A stretch of DNA of 64,000 bases from Abiotrophia defectiva ATCC 49176 (GTDB taxonomy: Bacteria > Bacillota > Bacilli > Lactobacillales > Aerococcaceae), in the NCBI RefSeq assembly GCF_000160075.2, contig NZ_KI535340.1:1-64000 (forward strand), read 5' to 3'. The stretch's first letter is position 1, and every line of letters starts with the position of its first letter. The notes beneath the pieces are model-generated. The model had not been told where the DNA came from and searched no databases. It was given only the letters and a program-made list of their open reading frames with translations. This document shows positions 35,852 to 47,081 of this stretch, piece by piece. The translations under genes were made by a program, and so were the position numbers.

Positions 35852-36733
35852 TTAGAGGGCGTTATCGGAAATTATTTTCTCCAGAATGGCTTGGCGCATA
35901 TAACGGCCATTGGTCATCTGGGTGAAAATGCGAGATTGAGGAGCTTCCACCAACTCAGAGGCAATCTCCATGTCCCGGTTGACTGGTGCTGGATGCATGA
36001 CAATGGCCTGTGGCTTGAGGGCTCGGTAGCGAGCTGGCGTTAGGCCATAACGGGTATGATAGTCGGCCTGGCTTAAGGACACTTGCTCCTGATGGCGTTC
36101 AAATTGGACACGCAAGAGCATGCAAACATCAACCTGGCCAATGACCTGGTCGAAGTCGACCATTTGGCCCAAAGTCGGGTCTGCAAAGACTTGAGGTCCT
36201 ACAAATTGAACCTTGGCACCTAAGCGAGTTAGCATGTGATAGTTGCTTCGGGCCACCCGCGAATTCTTGATGTCACCTGCTATAACGACTTCAAGTCCTT
36301 CTATGCGGCCAAAATGCTCATAGAGGGTCATCAAATCTAACAAGCATTGGCTTGGATGCTCCCCGCTGCCATCACCGCCACTGACTATAGGAATGGTCAA
36401 GCCTTCAAGTTCTTGATAGTATGCTTCTTGGCTATGGCGAATGACCAAGATGTTGCAGCCAATCGCTTCAAGCGTCTTACAGGTATCGTAGAGGGTCTCA
36501 CCCTTGTTAAGAGAGGATGTAGACGCATCAAAATTCAGGACCTGCAAGCCTAACTTCATTTGAGCCACCTCAAAACTGTGCTTGGTCCGCGTTGAGTTTT
36601 CGAAGAAAAGATTGGCCGCTATGAGGTCGGGCCGTTGAATGGGGCTAGCTCCCGCTTTAAGCTCTAGGGCTCGTTGGATAAGGTCATAGACCTCCTCCTT
36701 GCTTAAGTCCGACATTTTCACTAAGTTTCGCAT
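35852..36733 (-). CDS. pyrB: Aspartate carbamoyltransferase catalytic subunit
   Basis: A 293-residue enzyme joining carbamoyl phosphate and aspartate. FFENSTRTKHSFE is the carbamoyl-phosphate loop, LLDLMTLYEHFG and HPAPVNRDMEI bind aspartate. No regulatory pyrI gene is near, as expected for Gram-positives. The ATG at 36733 has AGGAGGAG upstream; a longer frame would start inside the attenuator. Expression is controlled by the PyrR attenuator just before it. Confidence 0.97.
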   Translation of the reverse strand: MRNLVKMSDLSKEEVYDLIQRALELKAGASPIQRPDLIAANLFFENSTRTKHSFEVAQMKLGLQVLNFDASTSSLNKGETLYDTCKTLEAIGCNILVIRHSQEAYYQELEGLTIPIVSGGDGSGEHPSQCLLDLMTLYEHFGRIEGLEVVIAGDIKNSRVARSNYHMLTRLGAKVQFVGPQVFADPTLGQMVDFDQVIGQVDVCMLLRVQFERHQEQVSLSQADYHTRYGLTPARYRALKPQAIVMHPAPVNRDMEIASELVEAPQSRIFTQMTNGRYMRQAILEKIISDNAL

Positions 36734-36766
36734 ACGTCTCCTCCTTATTATGGCTATCAAACTATA

Positions 36767-36890
36767 AGAAAAAACCACCTAATAGTCCTCGCTATCAGGT
36801 GGTTGACTTATGAGCGTCTTATTATCGCCTAACAAGACCCTTAAGTTTTCCTCTTGATAGCCTCTCTGGACTAGCTTAAAAAGTCAAATC
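36767..36890 (-). promoter_or_regulatory. PyrR-dependent transcription attenuator between pyrR and pyrB
   Basis: Minus strand order: TTGACTT (36881-36887), the PyrR-binding loop AGTCCAGAGAGGCT (36859-36872), then AAGTCAA (36803-36809), then a terminator, AACCACCT / AGGTGGTT (36773-36804), followed by a T run. TTGACTT and AAGTCAA are complementary and can form an antiterminator. AAGTCAA overlaps the terminator by two bases, so the two folds compete. UMP-bound PyrR should stabilise the loop and favour termination. This is the classical Bacillus-type layout. Confidence 0.9.
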
Positions 36891-37415
36891 TTAAGTGAGT
36901 AGAATTTCTTCAGTCCCATCCACTTCTTGCAGACAGACATGGACATTCTCCTCATGTGCTGTGGGAATGTTCTTACCAATAAAGTCTGCCCGAATGGGAA
37001 GCTCGCGGTGGCCGCGGTCCACCATAATGGCCAAACGAATGACCTGGGGACGGCTAACGTCGAGGATGGCATCCATGGCGGCACGCACAGTACGGCCTGT
37101 ATAGAGGACATCATCCACAATGACCACAGTCTTGTCAGTTAATTTGTGAGTAAAAGAAAGATGTTTTATTTGCGGGTCATCATGATTCTTAACCAAATCA
37201 TCCCGATAAAATTGAATATCGATGTGTTCTACGGCTACTTGAACCTGGGTGATGGTGGCTAGTTTCTCCTGCAGGCGATCAGCCAGATTAGCCCCTCGAG
37301 TCTTAATGCCGACCAAAACTACTTGATGAATATCGGTCCGCTCATTGATTTCATGCGCCATGCGGGTCAGCATGCGATTGATTTGGCTAGCATCGAATAA
37401 AACACGTCGTTTCAT
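36891..37415 (-). CDS. pyrR: PyrR regulator / uracil phosphoribosyltransferase
   Basis: A 174-residue RNA-binding attenuation regulator. The PRPP-binding loop VVIVDDVLYTGRTVRAAMDAI is intact. VLVGIKTRGANLADRL is the N-terminal motif. It binds UMP and then the mRNA loops found at 36859-36872 and 37479-37498. It also has a weak uracil phosphoribosyltransferase activity in relatives. The ATG at 37415 has GGAGAAG upstream. It is the first gene of pyrR-pyrB-pyrC-carA-carB-pyrF-pyrE; pyrD and pyrK are not in the window. Confidence 0.97.
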   Translation of the reverse strand: MKRRVLFDASQINRMLTRMAHEINERTDIHQVVLVGIKTRGANLADRLQEKLATITQVQVAVEHIDIQFYRDDLVKNHDDPQIKHLSFTHKLTDKTVVIVDDVLYTGRTVRAAMDAILDVSRPQVIRLAIMVDRGHRELPIRADFIGKNIPTAHEENVHVCLQEVDGTEEILLT

Positions 37416-37449
37416 AGTCACTTCTCCATCTAGACAAAATCGTCGACAT

Positions 37450-37498
37450 GGCCAAGTCTAAGCTGGCCTGAGCACCTTGGAAACCTCACGGGATTTCC
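37450..37498 (-). promoter_or_regulatory. 5' leader of pyrR with a PyrR-binding loop
   Basis: Minus strand GGAAATCCCGTGAGGTTTCC (37479-37498) matches the PyrR loop pattern (UCCnGnGAGG) on a short stem. A second hairpin GGCCA / TGGCC lies at 37450-37468, but no T run follows directly. The leader therefore may act by another route than a standard terminator, or the terminator is weak. Confidence 0.7.
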
Positions 37499-37532
37499 TT
37501 AAAAATTCGGATTTTGCCCCTAAATTGCTACT

Positions 37533-37561
37533 AGTATACCCTTAAAGCCAGCCAGTGTCAA
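37533..37561 (-). promoter_or_regulatory. pyr operon promoter
   Basis: Minus strand TTGACA (37556-37561), a 17-base spacer and TATACT (37533-37538). A strong consensus match, just after the terminator of the upstream gene. Confidence 0.9.
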
Positions 37562-37572
37562 TTAAATAAGTC

Positions 37573-37598
37573 AAAAAGCCCCCTAAAAAGGGAGCTTT
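37573..37598 (-). terminator. Terminator after the LPXTG protein gene
   Basis: Minus strand stem AAAGCTCCCT / GGGGGCTTT with one mismatch and a T-rich loop, then TTGAC. 5 bases past the stop. Confidence 0.78.
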
Positions 37599-37602
37599 CT
37601 TT

Positions 37603-38565
37603 CTATTGCTTTCGTGTTTTTTTGTAACCGAATAGAACGGCTGCACCAGCGATTACAAAGACTAGAGCGAGTAACCAACCAAAGCTGGATTCTTCCCCTG
37701 TCTTAGGTAAGGCTTTCTTCTGAACTACGGGTGCTTGAGAAGCTTCAGAGCGGGATTCAGACTGGCTATTAGCTGCTGCCTTATTAGGGTCTAGCTTCTT
37801 CTCATTAGTATTTTGCTTGTTAGCCAAAGGCTTGCTGCTTTCATTGGCTTTTGATTCTGAAACAACACTATAGGCGATATCTTGACTAGCTGTATTGCTA
37901 CGGCTGTTTTCATTAGGTTTAGCCCCAACTTCATTGCTGCTAGACTTCTCAACCGTTACTGGCTTATTGATTTCACTGCCACTTGCTTGACTAGAGCTAG
38001 ACTCATTACTTTGCTTAGGCTTAGCTGGTTTGCTAGTGCTAGCCACACTTGCCTCACTGCTTGATTCAGCAGCTGGGGCATTTGGTGTAATGGCAGTAGG
38101 CACAGAATTGGTCGCATTCTCCCAAGCTTCACGCATTTGACGCTCTGGTTCGTATTGAGGCATCTCAATCACATTACGAACACCTGGTTCTGTCTCAGCC
38201 TTGATGCCCAAGTTTTTCAAGACATCCGCTTCTGTAGTGTAAACCATAATATCTGCTGTATAAGCTGATAGGTTACCTTTAGAAGTTGAGTATTCTGTTA
38301 AGTAACTGGATACCTTGAGGTTGAAGCGCTTTGGATCCATCATAATGCCCCGTTGGTTGAACCAATCAACTGTTTGGACAATGGAAGCATCCTTAGAAGA
38401 GTGCGTCAAGAAGTTGACTTCTTGAACAAATTCCCCTGAATATAAGTCATAGATGCTGTATTTTAAGATAGCGTTCAAGCTCTCTGCCTGAGCTGCGAAA
38501 GCTGGTACTAGAATAGTCGCAAATAATAGTAAGGTCGCGATTATTTTCTTGAATGATCTCATCAT
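37603..38565 (-). CDS. LPXTG-anchored surface protein of unknown function
   Basis: A 320-residue secreted wall protein. A signal peptide (residues 1-26, ending AFAAQA) leads to a unique region of about 120 residues that I do not recognise (contains YSIYDLYSGEFVQEV and a repeated YxTEx pattern). Residues 150-280 form a Ser/Asn/Lys/Ala-rich stalk. The C-terminus has LPKTGE, a hydrophobic helix and KKTRKQ, the sortase A signal. The ATG at 38565 has GGGGG upstream; a second ATG is the next codon. It sits alone with its own promoter and terminator. The function, perhaps adhesion, is not shown. Confidence 0.88.
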   Translation of the reverse strand: MMRSFKKIIATLLLFATILVPAFAAQAESLNAILKYSIYDLYSGEFVQEVNFLTHSSKDASIVQTVDWFNQRGIMMDPKRFNLKVSSYLTEYSTSKGNLSAYTADIMVYTTEADVLKNLGIKAETEPGVRNVIEMPQYEPERQMREAWENATNSVPTAITPNAPAAESSSEASVASTSKPAKPKQSNESSSSQASGSEINKPVTVEKSSSNEVGAKPNENSRSNTASQDIAYSVVSESKANESSKPLANKQNTNEKKLDPNKAAANSQSESRSEASQAPVVQKKALPKTGEESSFGWLLALVFVIAGAAVLFGYKKTRKQ

Positions 38566-38605
38566 CGTTTCCCCCTTAAGTGGATTCTCGAATCTCGTTA
38601 CACTC

Positions 38606-38634
38606 ATTATACATCTATTACAAATCAATTACAA
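38606..38634 (-). promoter_or_regulatory. Promoter of the LPXTG gene
   Basis: Minus strand TTGTAA (38629-38634), 17-base spacer, TATAAT (38606-38611), about 40 bases before the start codon. Confidence 0.75.
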
Positions 38635-38710
38635 GCCTTTAGGCCATGAATCCACTACTTTTTTCATAAAAAAGCTGTCGCTTTAAGAAGCTAAGCCCTT
38701 TCACAATACT

Positions 38711-38742
38711 TTAAGAAAAGAGCCGAGGCTTGCCCCGGCTCT
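38711..38742 (-). terminator. Terminator of the pdh operon
   Basis: Minus strand stem AGAGCCGgGGC / GCCtCGGCTCT with a 2-base loop, followed by TTTTCTT. It follows the lpd stop by about 36 bases. Confidence 0.9.
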
Positions 38743-38744
38743 GA

Positions 38745-38770
38745 CCAATATATCATATATGATATATTGG
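38745..38770. repeat. Perfect 26-bp AT-rich palindrome behind lpd
   Basis: CCAATATATCATA followed by its exact reverse complement, between the lpd stop and the pdh terminator. As RNA it would form a 13-bp stem with no loop, or open slightly in the middle. It could be an mRNA 3'-end protective hairpin or a protein-binding site. A similar core (TATATCATATAGGATATA) occurs in the terminator at 58016-58049. Confidence 0.85.
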
Positions 38771-38778
38771 GAACTTAA

Positions 38779-40185
38779 TTAGACGTGAATTGGATGACCT
38801 AAAGCCAACTCAGCAGCATCCATAACTGTTTCAGCTAAGGATGGGTGTGAGTGGATTGTCAAGGCGATGTCTTCAGCGTTCAAGCCGCCTTCAACTGCCA
38901 AGGTCAATTCAGCAATGATGTCAGAAGCGTTAACCCCTGCAACTTGTGCCCCTAAGATGGTGTTGTCTTCCTTATCAACAACTAAACGTACGAAACCTTC
39001 AGTTGCGTTCAAGGACAAGGCACGACCGTTCCCAGCTAATGGGAATTTAACAGCTTTAGCATTTAAACCAGCTTCTTTAGCTTGGTCTAAAGTGTAACCT
39101 ACAGAAGACAATTCTGGATCAGTGAAGCAGACTGCTGGCATTGCCACATAGTCAACTTCTGATGCTTGCCCAGCAATTGCTTCAGCAGCAACCTTAGCTT
39201 CATAGCTTGCTTTGTGGGCTAAGGCAGCACCTGGAACAGCGTCACCGATAGCGAAGATGTTTGGTTTGTTAGTGCGACCTTGTTTGTCAACATTGATCAA
39301 GCCACGTTCGCCCACGATAACCCCTGCAACTTCCAAGCCACAGTTATCAGTGTTAGGACGGCGACCCACAGTTACTAAGCAGTATTCTGCTTCAACAGTG
39401 TGTTGTTTGCCCCCTACTTCATAAGTTACCACAACAGACTTGTCTTTTACTTCTGAGTTCAAAGCCATAGCGTTGGTGATGATATCAACACCCTTCTTAG
39501 CGAATTCGTTCTCCACTAATTTAACCATGTCTTTTTCAAAAGTTGGGATGATTTGGTTAGAACCTTCCAAGATTGTAATCTTAGTACCGAAGTTAGCGAA
39601 AGCACCTGCTAATTCTGAACCGATGTAACCCCCACCGATTACCACCATAGAAGATGGGATGTGGTCTAAGGCTAAAGCACCAGTAGAATCAATCACGCGG
39701 TCGCTGTACTTGAAGCCTTTGATTTCGATTGGGCGGCTACCAGTTGCCACGATGGCATTGTTGAAGCTGTAAGTTTGAGCTGAATCTTCTTTGACAACAC
39801 GTAATGTATGGTCATCTACGAAGAAAGCTTCCCCTTCGATAATCTCTACCTTGTTCTTCTTAAGTAACATGCGGATCCCGCCGGTTAACTTAGCAACAAC
39901 TTCTTTGTCTTTCCATTCTTGGGTACGTTTGAAGTCCACAGTGATGTCTTTGGCAATAACCCCAAAGTGGTCACCGTGTTTAGCATTGTGGTAGGTGTGG
40001 CCAGCGTTGATCAAAGCCTTAGAAGGGATACACCCTACGTTCAAGCAGGTCCCCCCGATGTAGTCTTTTTCAATGATGGCAACTTTTTGGCCGAGTTGAG
40101 CAGCACGAATAGCTGCTACATACCCACCAGGGCCAGAACCAATCACGACTGTGTCGAGTTCAATTGCGAAATCTCCTACTACCAT
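38779..40185 (-). CDS. pdhD: Dihydrolipoyl dehydrogenase (E3 of pyruvate dehydrogenase)
   Basis: A 468-residue FAD enzyme that reoxidises the lipoyl group. [20 protein letters not shown] is the FAD fold and [16 protein letters not shown] the redox disulfide. The second Rossmann motif [21 protein letters not shown] binds NAD. The C-terminal histidine pair lies in [10 protein letters not shown]-like HSHPSLAE. It is the last of four pdh genes. Confidence 0.97.
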   Translation of the reverse strand: MVVGDFAIELDTVVIGSGPGGYVAAIRAAQLGQKVAIIEKDYIGGTCLNVGCIPSKALINAGHTYHNAKHGDHFGVIAKDITVDFKRTQEWKDKEVVAKLTGGIRMLLKKNKVEIIEGEAFFVDDHTLRVVKEDSAQTYSFNNAIVATGSRPIEIKGFKYSDRVIDSTGALALDHIPSSMVVIGGGYIGSELAGAFANFGTKITILEGSNQIIPTFEKDMVKLVENEFAKKGVDIITNAMALNSEVKDKSVVVTYEVGGKQHTVEAEYCLVTVGRRPNTDNCGLEVAGVIVGERGLINVDKQGRTNKPNIFAIGDAVPGAALAHKASYEAKVAAEAIAGQASEVDYVAMPAVCFTDPELSSVGYTLDQAKEAGLNAKAVKFPLAGNGRALSLNATEGFVRLVVDKEDNTILGAQVAGVNASDIIAELTLAVEGGLNAEDIALTIHSHPSLAETVMDAAELALGHPIHV

Positions 40186-40198
40186 AATCTATTTCACC

Positions 40199-41500
40199 TT
40201 AACCTTCCATCAATAATAATTCTGGGTCAGCCAATAAACGTTTTAATTCGTTCATTGCGTTTTGTGCAGTAGCACCATCGACGATACGGTGGTCGAAACT
40301 CAAGGACAATTTCAACATACGGCCAACAGCGATTTCGCCTTCAGCGTTAACCACTGGTTGAACGTTGATTGTCCCCATCCCTAAGATGGCAACTTCTGGG
40401 TAGTTAATGATTGGTGTGAACCATTGACCACGTGCAGAACCGATGTTAGAGATGGTAATAGTCCCTTGGCTCATGTCTTGAGCAGTTAATTTACCTTCGT
40501 GAGCTAAAGCTGCCTTGCCGTTGATTTCATCTGCAATGTCGAATACTGACTTGGTGTTAGCGTCTTTGACGTTTGGTACGAAGAGGCCACGTTCAGTGTC
40601 AGTTGCAATACCGATGTTGTAGTAGTTCTTGTAGACAATTTCTTGGCTAGCGTCGTCAATGGAAGCATTGAGGACTGGGAACTTCTTAACAGTTGCTACT
40701 AAAGCTTTTACCACGTATGGCAAGAAGGTTAACTTAGTACCACGGTTAGCGGCGATGTCTTTGAACTTCTTACGGTGATCCCATAAAGCAGATACTTCTA
40801 CTTCGTCGAAGAGGGTTACGTGAGGCGCAGTGTGTTTAGAGTTAACCATTGCCTTAGAAATAGCTTTACGCATTGGAGATAATGGTTCGCGAGTTTCAGC
40901 TTCGCCCTTACCAGATACGTATGGTTGTGCTGGTGCTGCAGGTGCTGCCGCAACGCTTGCTGCTTGAGCTGGTGCTGCTACTTCTGCAGCCGCAACTGGT
41001 GCTGCTTCACCGTTGAAGGCTAAGACGTCAGCCGCCACAACACGACCACCCTTACCAGAAGGTGTTACTAAACGAATGTCAACACCCTTGTCACGAGCTA
41101 ATTTACGAACTGATGGCATTGCTAAGACACGTTTACCTTCACCTGCAGGAGCGCCTGTTGGGGCACCTGGGCCTGCTGGTGCTGCAGGTGCAGCTTCCGC
41201 AGCTGGAGCCGCTTCTGGTGCAGCTTCTGCAGCTGGTGCTGCATCGCCATCGTCTTCGTGGCCTGGAGCGTCGATTTCAACTAAAACGTCCCCTACGCGT
41301 GCAACAGTTCCTTCTTGAACCAAGATTTTTAAGATTTTACCAGTAACTGGAGATGGAATTTCCTCAACTGATTTGTCGTTTTGGATTTCCACTAATGTAT
41401 CGTCTTCTTGAATGGTGTCGCCTTCTTTAACGTCCCATTTTACGATTTCGCCTTCGGCAATCCCTTCACCGATATCAGGCAATCTGAATTTAAAAGCCAT
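40199..41500 (-). CDS. pdhC: Dihydrolipoyl acetyltransferase (E2 of pyruvate dehydrogenase)
   Basis: A 433-residue core subunit. One N-terminal lipoyl domain (lysine in [12 protein letters not shown], about residue 44), an Ala/Pro/Glu linker (about 80-120), a subunit-binding domain ([14 protein letters not shown]) and a second Ala/Pro linker. The catalytic domain follows, with [10 protein letters not shown] holding the active histidine. The single lipoyl domain is normal for Gram-positives. Confidence 0.97.
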   Translation of the reverse strand: MAFKFRLPDIGEGIAEGEIVKWDVKEGDTIQEDDTLVEIQNDKSVEEIPSPVTGKILKILVQEGTVARVGDVLVEIDAPGHEDDGDAAPAAEAAPEAAPAAEAAPAAPAGPGAPTGAPAGEGKRVLAMPSVRKLARDKGVDIRLVTPSGKGGRVVAADVLAFNGEAAPVAAAEVAAPAQAASVAAAPAAPAQPYVSGKGEAETREPLSPMRKAISKAMVNSKHTAPHVTLFDEVEVSALWDHRKKFKDIAANRGTKLTFLPYVVKALVATVKKFPVLNASIDDASQEIVYKNYYNIGIATDTERGLFVPNVKDANTKSVFDIADEINGKAALAHEGKLTAQDMSQGTITISNIGSARGQWFTPIINYPEVAILGMGTINVQPVVNAEGEIAVGRMLKLSLSFDHRIVDGATAQNAMNELKRLLADPELLLMEG

Positions 41501-41529
41501 GTTATTTACTTCCTTTCCTCAACTGAATA

Positions 41530-42507
41530 TTAGAAGTTGTATACTTCGCGTACTTTTTCTTCGATGTCTGTTGCGTTTGGCAACCAGTCATGTTCGGCTT
41601 GACCGAATGGGAAGATGGTGTCAGGTGCTGCAACGAAACCAACTGGTGCTTCTAAGGAAAGAACCGCACGTTCAGTGATTTCAGCCATTACGCGAGCGCC
41701 AACCCCTGCTTGACGTTGTGCTTCCTGAACCACTACTACGCGACCAGTTTTCTCAGTGGTTGCGACGATTGCTTCGATGTCAAGTGGTTGAACAGTACGT
41801 AGGTCAAGGATTTCAACAGAGATTCCGTCTTTTTCAAGCTTTTCAGCCGCTTTAACCGCTTCACGAACCATTGCCCCGTAAGTGATGATGGATACGTGGT
41901 TTCCTTCTTTGACAACATTAGCTTTGCCTAAAGGAATGGTGTATTCAGCTTCTGGCACTTCCTCACGGAAAGAACGGTAGAGTTTCATGTGCTCCAAGAA
42001 GATAACTGGGTCGTTGTCACGGATAGATGACAAGAGCAAGCCTTTAGCATCGTATGGACCAGAAGGAATAACAACCTTGATACCTGGAGATTGAGCCAAG
42101 AGACCTTCCAAGTTATCCGCGTGCAATTCAGGCGTGTGAACCCCACCACCAAATGGTGCACGGAAAGTGATTGGCATGTTACGGCTACCGCCAAGACGGT
42201 AACGAGTACGTGCTGCTTGAGCAACAACAGAGTCCATTACTTCGAAGACGAAGCCTAAGAATTGGATTTCAGGGATTGGACGGAAACCTTCCAAAGCCAA
42301 ACCGATGGCCATACCACCGATACCAGATTCTGCTAAAGGAGTGTTGAAGACGCGGTCTTCACCAAATTCTGCTTGTAAACCTTGAGTGGCACGGAATACC
42401 CCCCCGTTCAAGCCGACGTCTTCCCCAAAAATAAGGGTACGGTCGTCATTGCGTAATTCAATGGCTAACGCTTCTGTGATAGCCTCAATCATCGTTTTTT
42501 GAGCCAT
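41530..42507 (-). CDS. pdhB: Pyruvate dehydrogenase E1 beta subunit
   Basis: A 325-residue subunit that forms the thiamine-diphosphate site with Pdh[22 protein letters not shown] and [18 protein letters not shown] are typical of the family. It is three bases behind pdhA and 29 before pdhC. Confidence 0.97.
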   Translation of the reverse strand: MAQKTMIEAITEALAIELRNDDRTLIFGEDVGLNGGVFRATQGLQAEFGEDRVFNTPLAESGIGGMAIGLALEGFRPIPEIQFLGFVFEVMDSVVAQAARTRYRLGGSRNMPITFRAPFGGGVHTPELHADNLEGLLAQSPGIKVVIPSGPYDAKGLLLSSIRDNDPVIFLEHMKLYRSFREEVPEAEYTIPLGKANVVKEGNHVSIITYGAMVREAVKAAEKLEKDGISVEILDLRTVQPLDIEAIVATTEKTGRVVVVQEAQRQAGVGARVMAEITERAVLSLEAPVGFVAAPDTIFPFGQAEHDWLPNATDIEEKVREVYNF

Positions 42508-42509
42508 TA

Positions 42510-44016
<1,507 letters not shown>

Positions 44017-44017
<1 letters not shown>

Positions 44018-44054
44018 ACAAAAAAAGACCTTCCCCCTGATACAGGAAGAAGGT
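44017..44054 (-). terminator. Terminator after oppF
   Basis: Minus strand stem ACCTTCTTCCTG / CAGGGGGAAGGT with one mismatch, followed by CTTTTTTTG. 14 bases past the oppF stop. Confidence 0.9.
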
Positions 44055-44068
44055 TTATGCTTAGTTTA

Positions 44069-44959
44069 TTAGGCTTTGGCTTTCATAACCCAATGCTGTT
44101 CTTGCGCTTGCACCCAATCATGAGGCGCCTCTAGTTCAGCTTGACTTGGCTGATAGACAATCCGTTGACGCTGACGGTCCTGATCTGGATCTGGCAAGGG
44201 AATAGCTGACAGTAGGCTCTGAGTATAAGGATGTAGCGGGTACTCATAGAGCGCTTCAGCAGTTGCTAATTCCACCATGCGACCTCGATACATCATGCCA
44301 ATACGGTCACTAAAGTATTTAACCATGGCCAAGTTATGGGCGATAAAGAGATAGGTCAAGCCTCGCTCTTCTTGCAAGCCTTGCAATAGGTTAATGATTT
44401 GGGCTTGGATGGAGACATCCAAGGCTGAGATAGGTTCATCGCAGACAATAAACTTAGGTTCAACCGCCAAGGCACGCGCAATCCCAATCCGTTGGCGTTG
44501 GCCGCCCGAAAATTCATGCGGATAGCGTAAGGCATGTTCAGGTGACAAACCGACTGAAGCCAGGAGCTCCGCCACTTTGGCATCTCGCTCTGACTTGGAG
44601 GCTACCAAGCCATGGACTTCCATACCTTCAGCTACAATATCTTGGACCTTCATACGAGGATTTAAGGAAGCATAAGGATCTTGGAAAATCATTTGAACGT
44701 CCTTGTTATAATCCAGTCGCTCTCCCTTTGATAAGTCGCTTAAAGCCTTCCCCTGATAGAGAATCTGGCCATCAGTTGGCTGATAGAGGTTGACAATGGC
44801 ACGGCCAATGGTTGATTTACCACTACCCGACTCCCCTACTAAACCAAAGGTCTCCCCCGCTTGCACGGTGAAGCTAACATCGTCTACGGCCTTAACGACC
44901 GTATGGTCCTGATGATAATACTGTTTGAGGTTGCGCACTTCAATTAGAGCTTGTGTCAT
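44069..44959 (-). CDS. oppF: Oligopeptide ABC transporter ATPase OppF
   Basis: A 296-residue ATPase. Walker A is [16 protein letters not shown], the signature [16 protein letters not shown] and Walker [15 protein letters not shown]. The C-terminal stretch with [16 protein letters not shown] is the Opp/Dpp extension. The ATG at 44959 has AGGAGG upstream and overlaps oppD by 20 bases. Confidence 0.95.
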   Translation of the reverse strand: MTQALIEVRNLKQYYHQDHTVVKAVDDVSFTVQAGETFGLVGESGSGKSTIGRAIVNLYQPTDGQILYQGKALSDLSKGERLDYNKDVQMIFQDPYASLNPRMKVQDIVAEGMEVHGLVASKSERDAKVAELLASVGLSPEHALRYPHEFSGGQRQRIGIARALAVEPKFIVCDEPISALDVSIQAQIINLLQGLQEERGLTYLFIAHNLAMVKYFSDRIGMMYRGRMVELATAEALYEYPLHPYTQSLLSAIPLPDPDQDRQRQRIVYQPSQAELEAPHDWVQAQEQHWVMKAKA

Positions 44960-46001
44960 GCGATTCAGCCTCCTTCTTAGCTTGATAATAGGCATAGCGT
45001 TCTTGAATGCTAGCCGGTGGTGTCACTTTAGGGGCATCTGGATGCAAGAGCCAAGTTGCGGCATAGTGACCCGGATTAACCTCAAACATTGGAGGCTGCA
45101 CTTCAAAATCAATATCCAGGGCATACTCATTACGGCAGGCAAAGGCATCGCCCTTTGGTGGATTGAGCAAGTTAGGCGGGGTTCCTGGAATGGCATATAG
45201 TGGACCTGACGAGGTCAAGGTCGGCGTCGCTGACAAAAGTCCCCAGGTGTATGGATGTTGTGGATTATAGTAAACTTCATCCACAGGCCCAATTTCGACT
45301 AGTCGACCCGCATACATCACCGCCACGCGATCTGCGATATTGGCTACCACCCCTAAATCGTGGGTAATGAAGATAATAGCCATGCCCTTCTGACGCTGAA
45401 TATCCTGCAAAAGCTCAATAATTTGCGCTTGAACCGTAACGTCTAAGGCAGTCGTTGGTTCATCGGCAATCAAAATTTCTGGGTCCCCTGCCAAGGCAAT
45501 GGCAATGACAATCCGTTGGCGTTGACCACCTGAAAATTGACTTGGGTAATCCTTAAGGCGTTGCTCAGGGTCCTTAATCCCACAGAGACTGAGTAAGTTG
45601 CAGGCTTCCGCGACTGCTTCTGCACGCGAAAACTTGCGATGTTTGATGATGACTTCCACCAATTGACGCCCGATGGTCAAGGTTGGGTTAAGCGAAGTCA
45701 TGGGATCCTGGAAAATCATGGCAATTTGCGAGCCACGGATTTTTTCCATTTGCTTATCACTTAAGTTGCGAAGGTCTTGACCCATAAAATCAATCTTGCC
45801 CTCATTAATAGTGGCACTCTGGCTCAATAGACGCATAATGGCGCGGGAGGTCACGGTTTTACCGGAACCAGATTCCCCTACGATTGCCAAAGTTTCACCT
45901 TTGTGGAGTTGGAAGTCCACGCCTCGAATGGCTTGGACAGTTCCCGCATAGGTTTTGAATTGAACCTGTAAATTCTCGATGCTTAAGACACGTTCTGTCA
46001 T
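44940..46001 (-). CDS. oppD: Oligopeptide ABC transporter ATPase OppD
   Basis: A 353-residue ATPase pairing with OppF. Walker [14 protein letters not shown], signature [16 protein letters not shown], Walker [15 protein letters not shown]. The C-terminal segment [22 protein letters not shown] resembles the Opp cysteine region, but only one of the iron-sulfur cysteines seen in some homologues is visible. It lies 8 bases after oppC. Confidence 0.95.
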   Translation of the reverse strand: MTERVLSIENLQVQFKTYAGTVQAIRGVDFQLHKGETLAIVGESGSGKTVTSRAIMRLLSQSATINEGKIDFMGQDLRNLSDKQMEKIRGSQIAMIFQDPMTSLNPTLTIGRQLVEVIIKHRKFSRAEAVAEACNLLSLCGIKDPEQRLKDYPSQFSGGQRQRIVIAIALAGDPEILIADEPTTALDVTVQAQIIELLQDIQRQKGMAIIFITHDLGVVANIADRVAVMYAGRLVEIGPVDEVYYNPQHPYTWGLLSATPTLTSSGPLYAIPGTPPNLLNPPKGDAFACRNEYALDIDFEVQPPMFEVNPGHYAATWLLHPDAPKVTPPASIQERYAYYQAKKEAESHDTSSN

Positions 46002-46009
46002 AAAGTCAC

Positions 46010-47080
46010 CTACTCTTTCATTTTAGGGTCGAAGGCGTCACGCAGGCCGTCCGCCAGAAGGTTGAAGGCTAGCATTAAAATCGAAATGACACCCGCTGGA
46101 TACCACATTAAGTGCGGCAAGAAACGGAAGGTCTTGTAACCATCGTTAATTAAGGTCCCCAGACTAGCTGCTGGCGCTGGAATCCCAATCCCAATGAAGC
46201 TTAGGAAGGCTTCGAAGAAGATAGCTGCTGGCAAAGCAAACATAACTTGGACAATAATCAGGCCCAGCATATTAGGCAGAATGTGACGGAACATAATTTT
46301 AAGGGTTGATTGCCCCAGCACACGAGCTGCTAAGACATATTCTTGTTGCTTGATACGAATAGTTTGAGCCCGTACCACACGAGACATGGAAATCCAGCTA
46401 GTCAAGGCAATGGTAATAATGATGGACACAATCCCTGGTTGGAGCACTAAGAGCATGAGGATGACAATGACTAGGTTAGGAATCCCTGATAGGATTTCTA
46501 AAATCCGTTGCATGAGGGTATCGATTTTTCCCCCAAACCACCCAGAAACCAAGCCATAAATGACACCAAAGACTAGGTTAATGGCTGCTGCCACAAAGGC
46601 AATCAAGAGGGAAATGCGTGTCCCATAGAGGATACGCGACAGCAAGTCACGGCCTAGAGCGTCAGTTCCTAAATAATAGTAGGTACCTGCCGGTACTTTG
46701 GCAGCTAGGTAACGATCGACCAATTTTCCAGCCCGGTTGGCCCCATAACCATTAAACCAGGATAAACCTTCTAGTCCTGGAATTTTAGGTGGCAAATTGG
46801 CATAGGATGGATTCTGAGCCGTTGGTGAGTAAGGCGCAATCCAAGGCGCCAGAATGGCCAAGATAATAAAGGCCAGAATAATAATCAAGGAAACCATAGC
46901 CGCTTTATTGCGTCGCAAACGGCGCCAGGAATCCTGCCAGAAACTCAAGGCTGGCACATCACTCATGGCATCTTGGCGACCACAGTCACGCTTAGCCAGT
47001 TGCAGTTTTTGCGCGGTTAGGTCCCCTGCTTGAGCTAGTAAAGCCTCATTATAGGAAGACTTAGCTAATTCATGTTGCAT
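46010..47080 (-). CDS. oppC: Oligopeptide ABC transporter permease OppC
   Basis: A 356-residue permease with six hydrophobic segments. The N-terminus is long and cytoplasmic (about 60 residues). LGTDALGRDLLSRILYGTRISL and the EAA loop LAARVLGQSTLKIMFRHILPN are the family markers. The start is the ATG at 47080 because GGAGGTG lies 8 bases upstream. Confidence 0.95.
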   Translation of the reverse strand: MQHELAKSSYNEALLAQAGDLTAQKLQLAKRDCGRQDAMSDVPALSFWQDSWRRLRRNKAAMVSLIIILAFIILAILAPWIAPYSPTAQNPSYANLPPKIPGLEGLSWFNGYGANRAGKLVDRYLAAKVPAGTYYYLGTDALGRDLLSRILYGTRISLLIAFVAAAINLVFGVIYGLVSGWFGGKIDTLMQRILEILSGIPNLVIVILMLLVLQPGIVSIIITIALTSWISMSRVVRAQTIRIKQQEYVLAARVLGQSTLKIMFRHILPNMLGLIIVQVMFALPAAIFFEAFLSFIGIGIPAPAASLGTLINDGYKTFRFLPHLMWYPAGVISILMLAFNLLADGLRDAFDPKMKE

Positions 47081-47081
47081 C

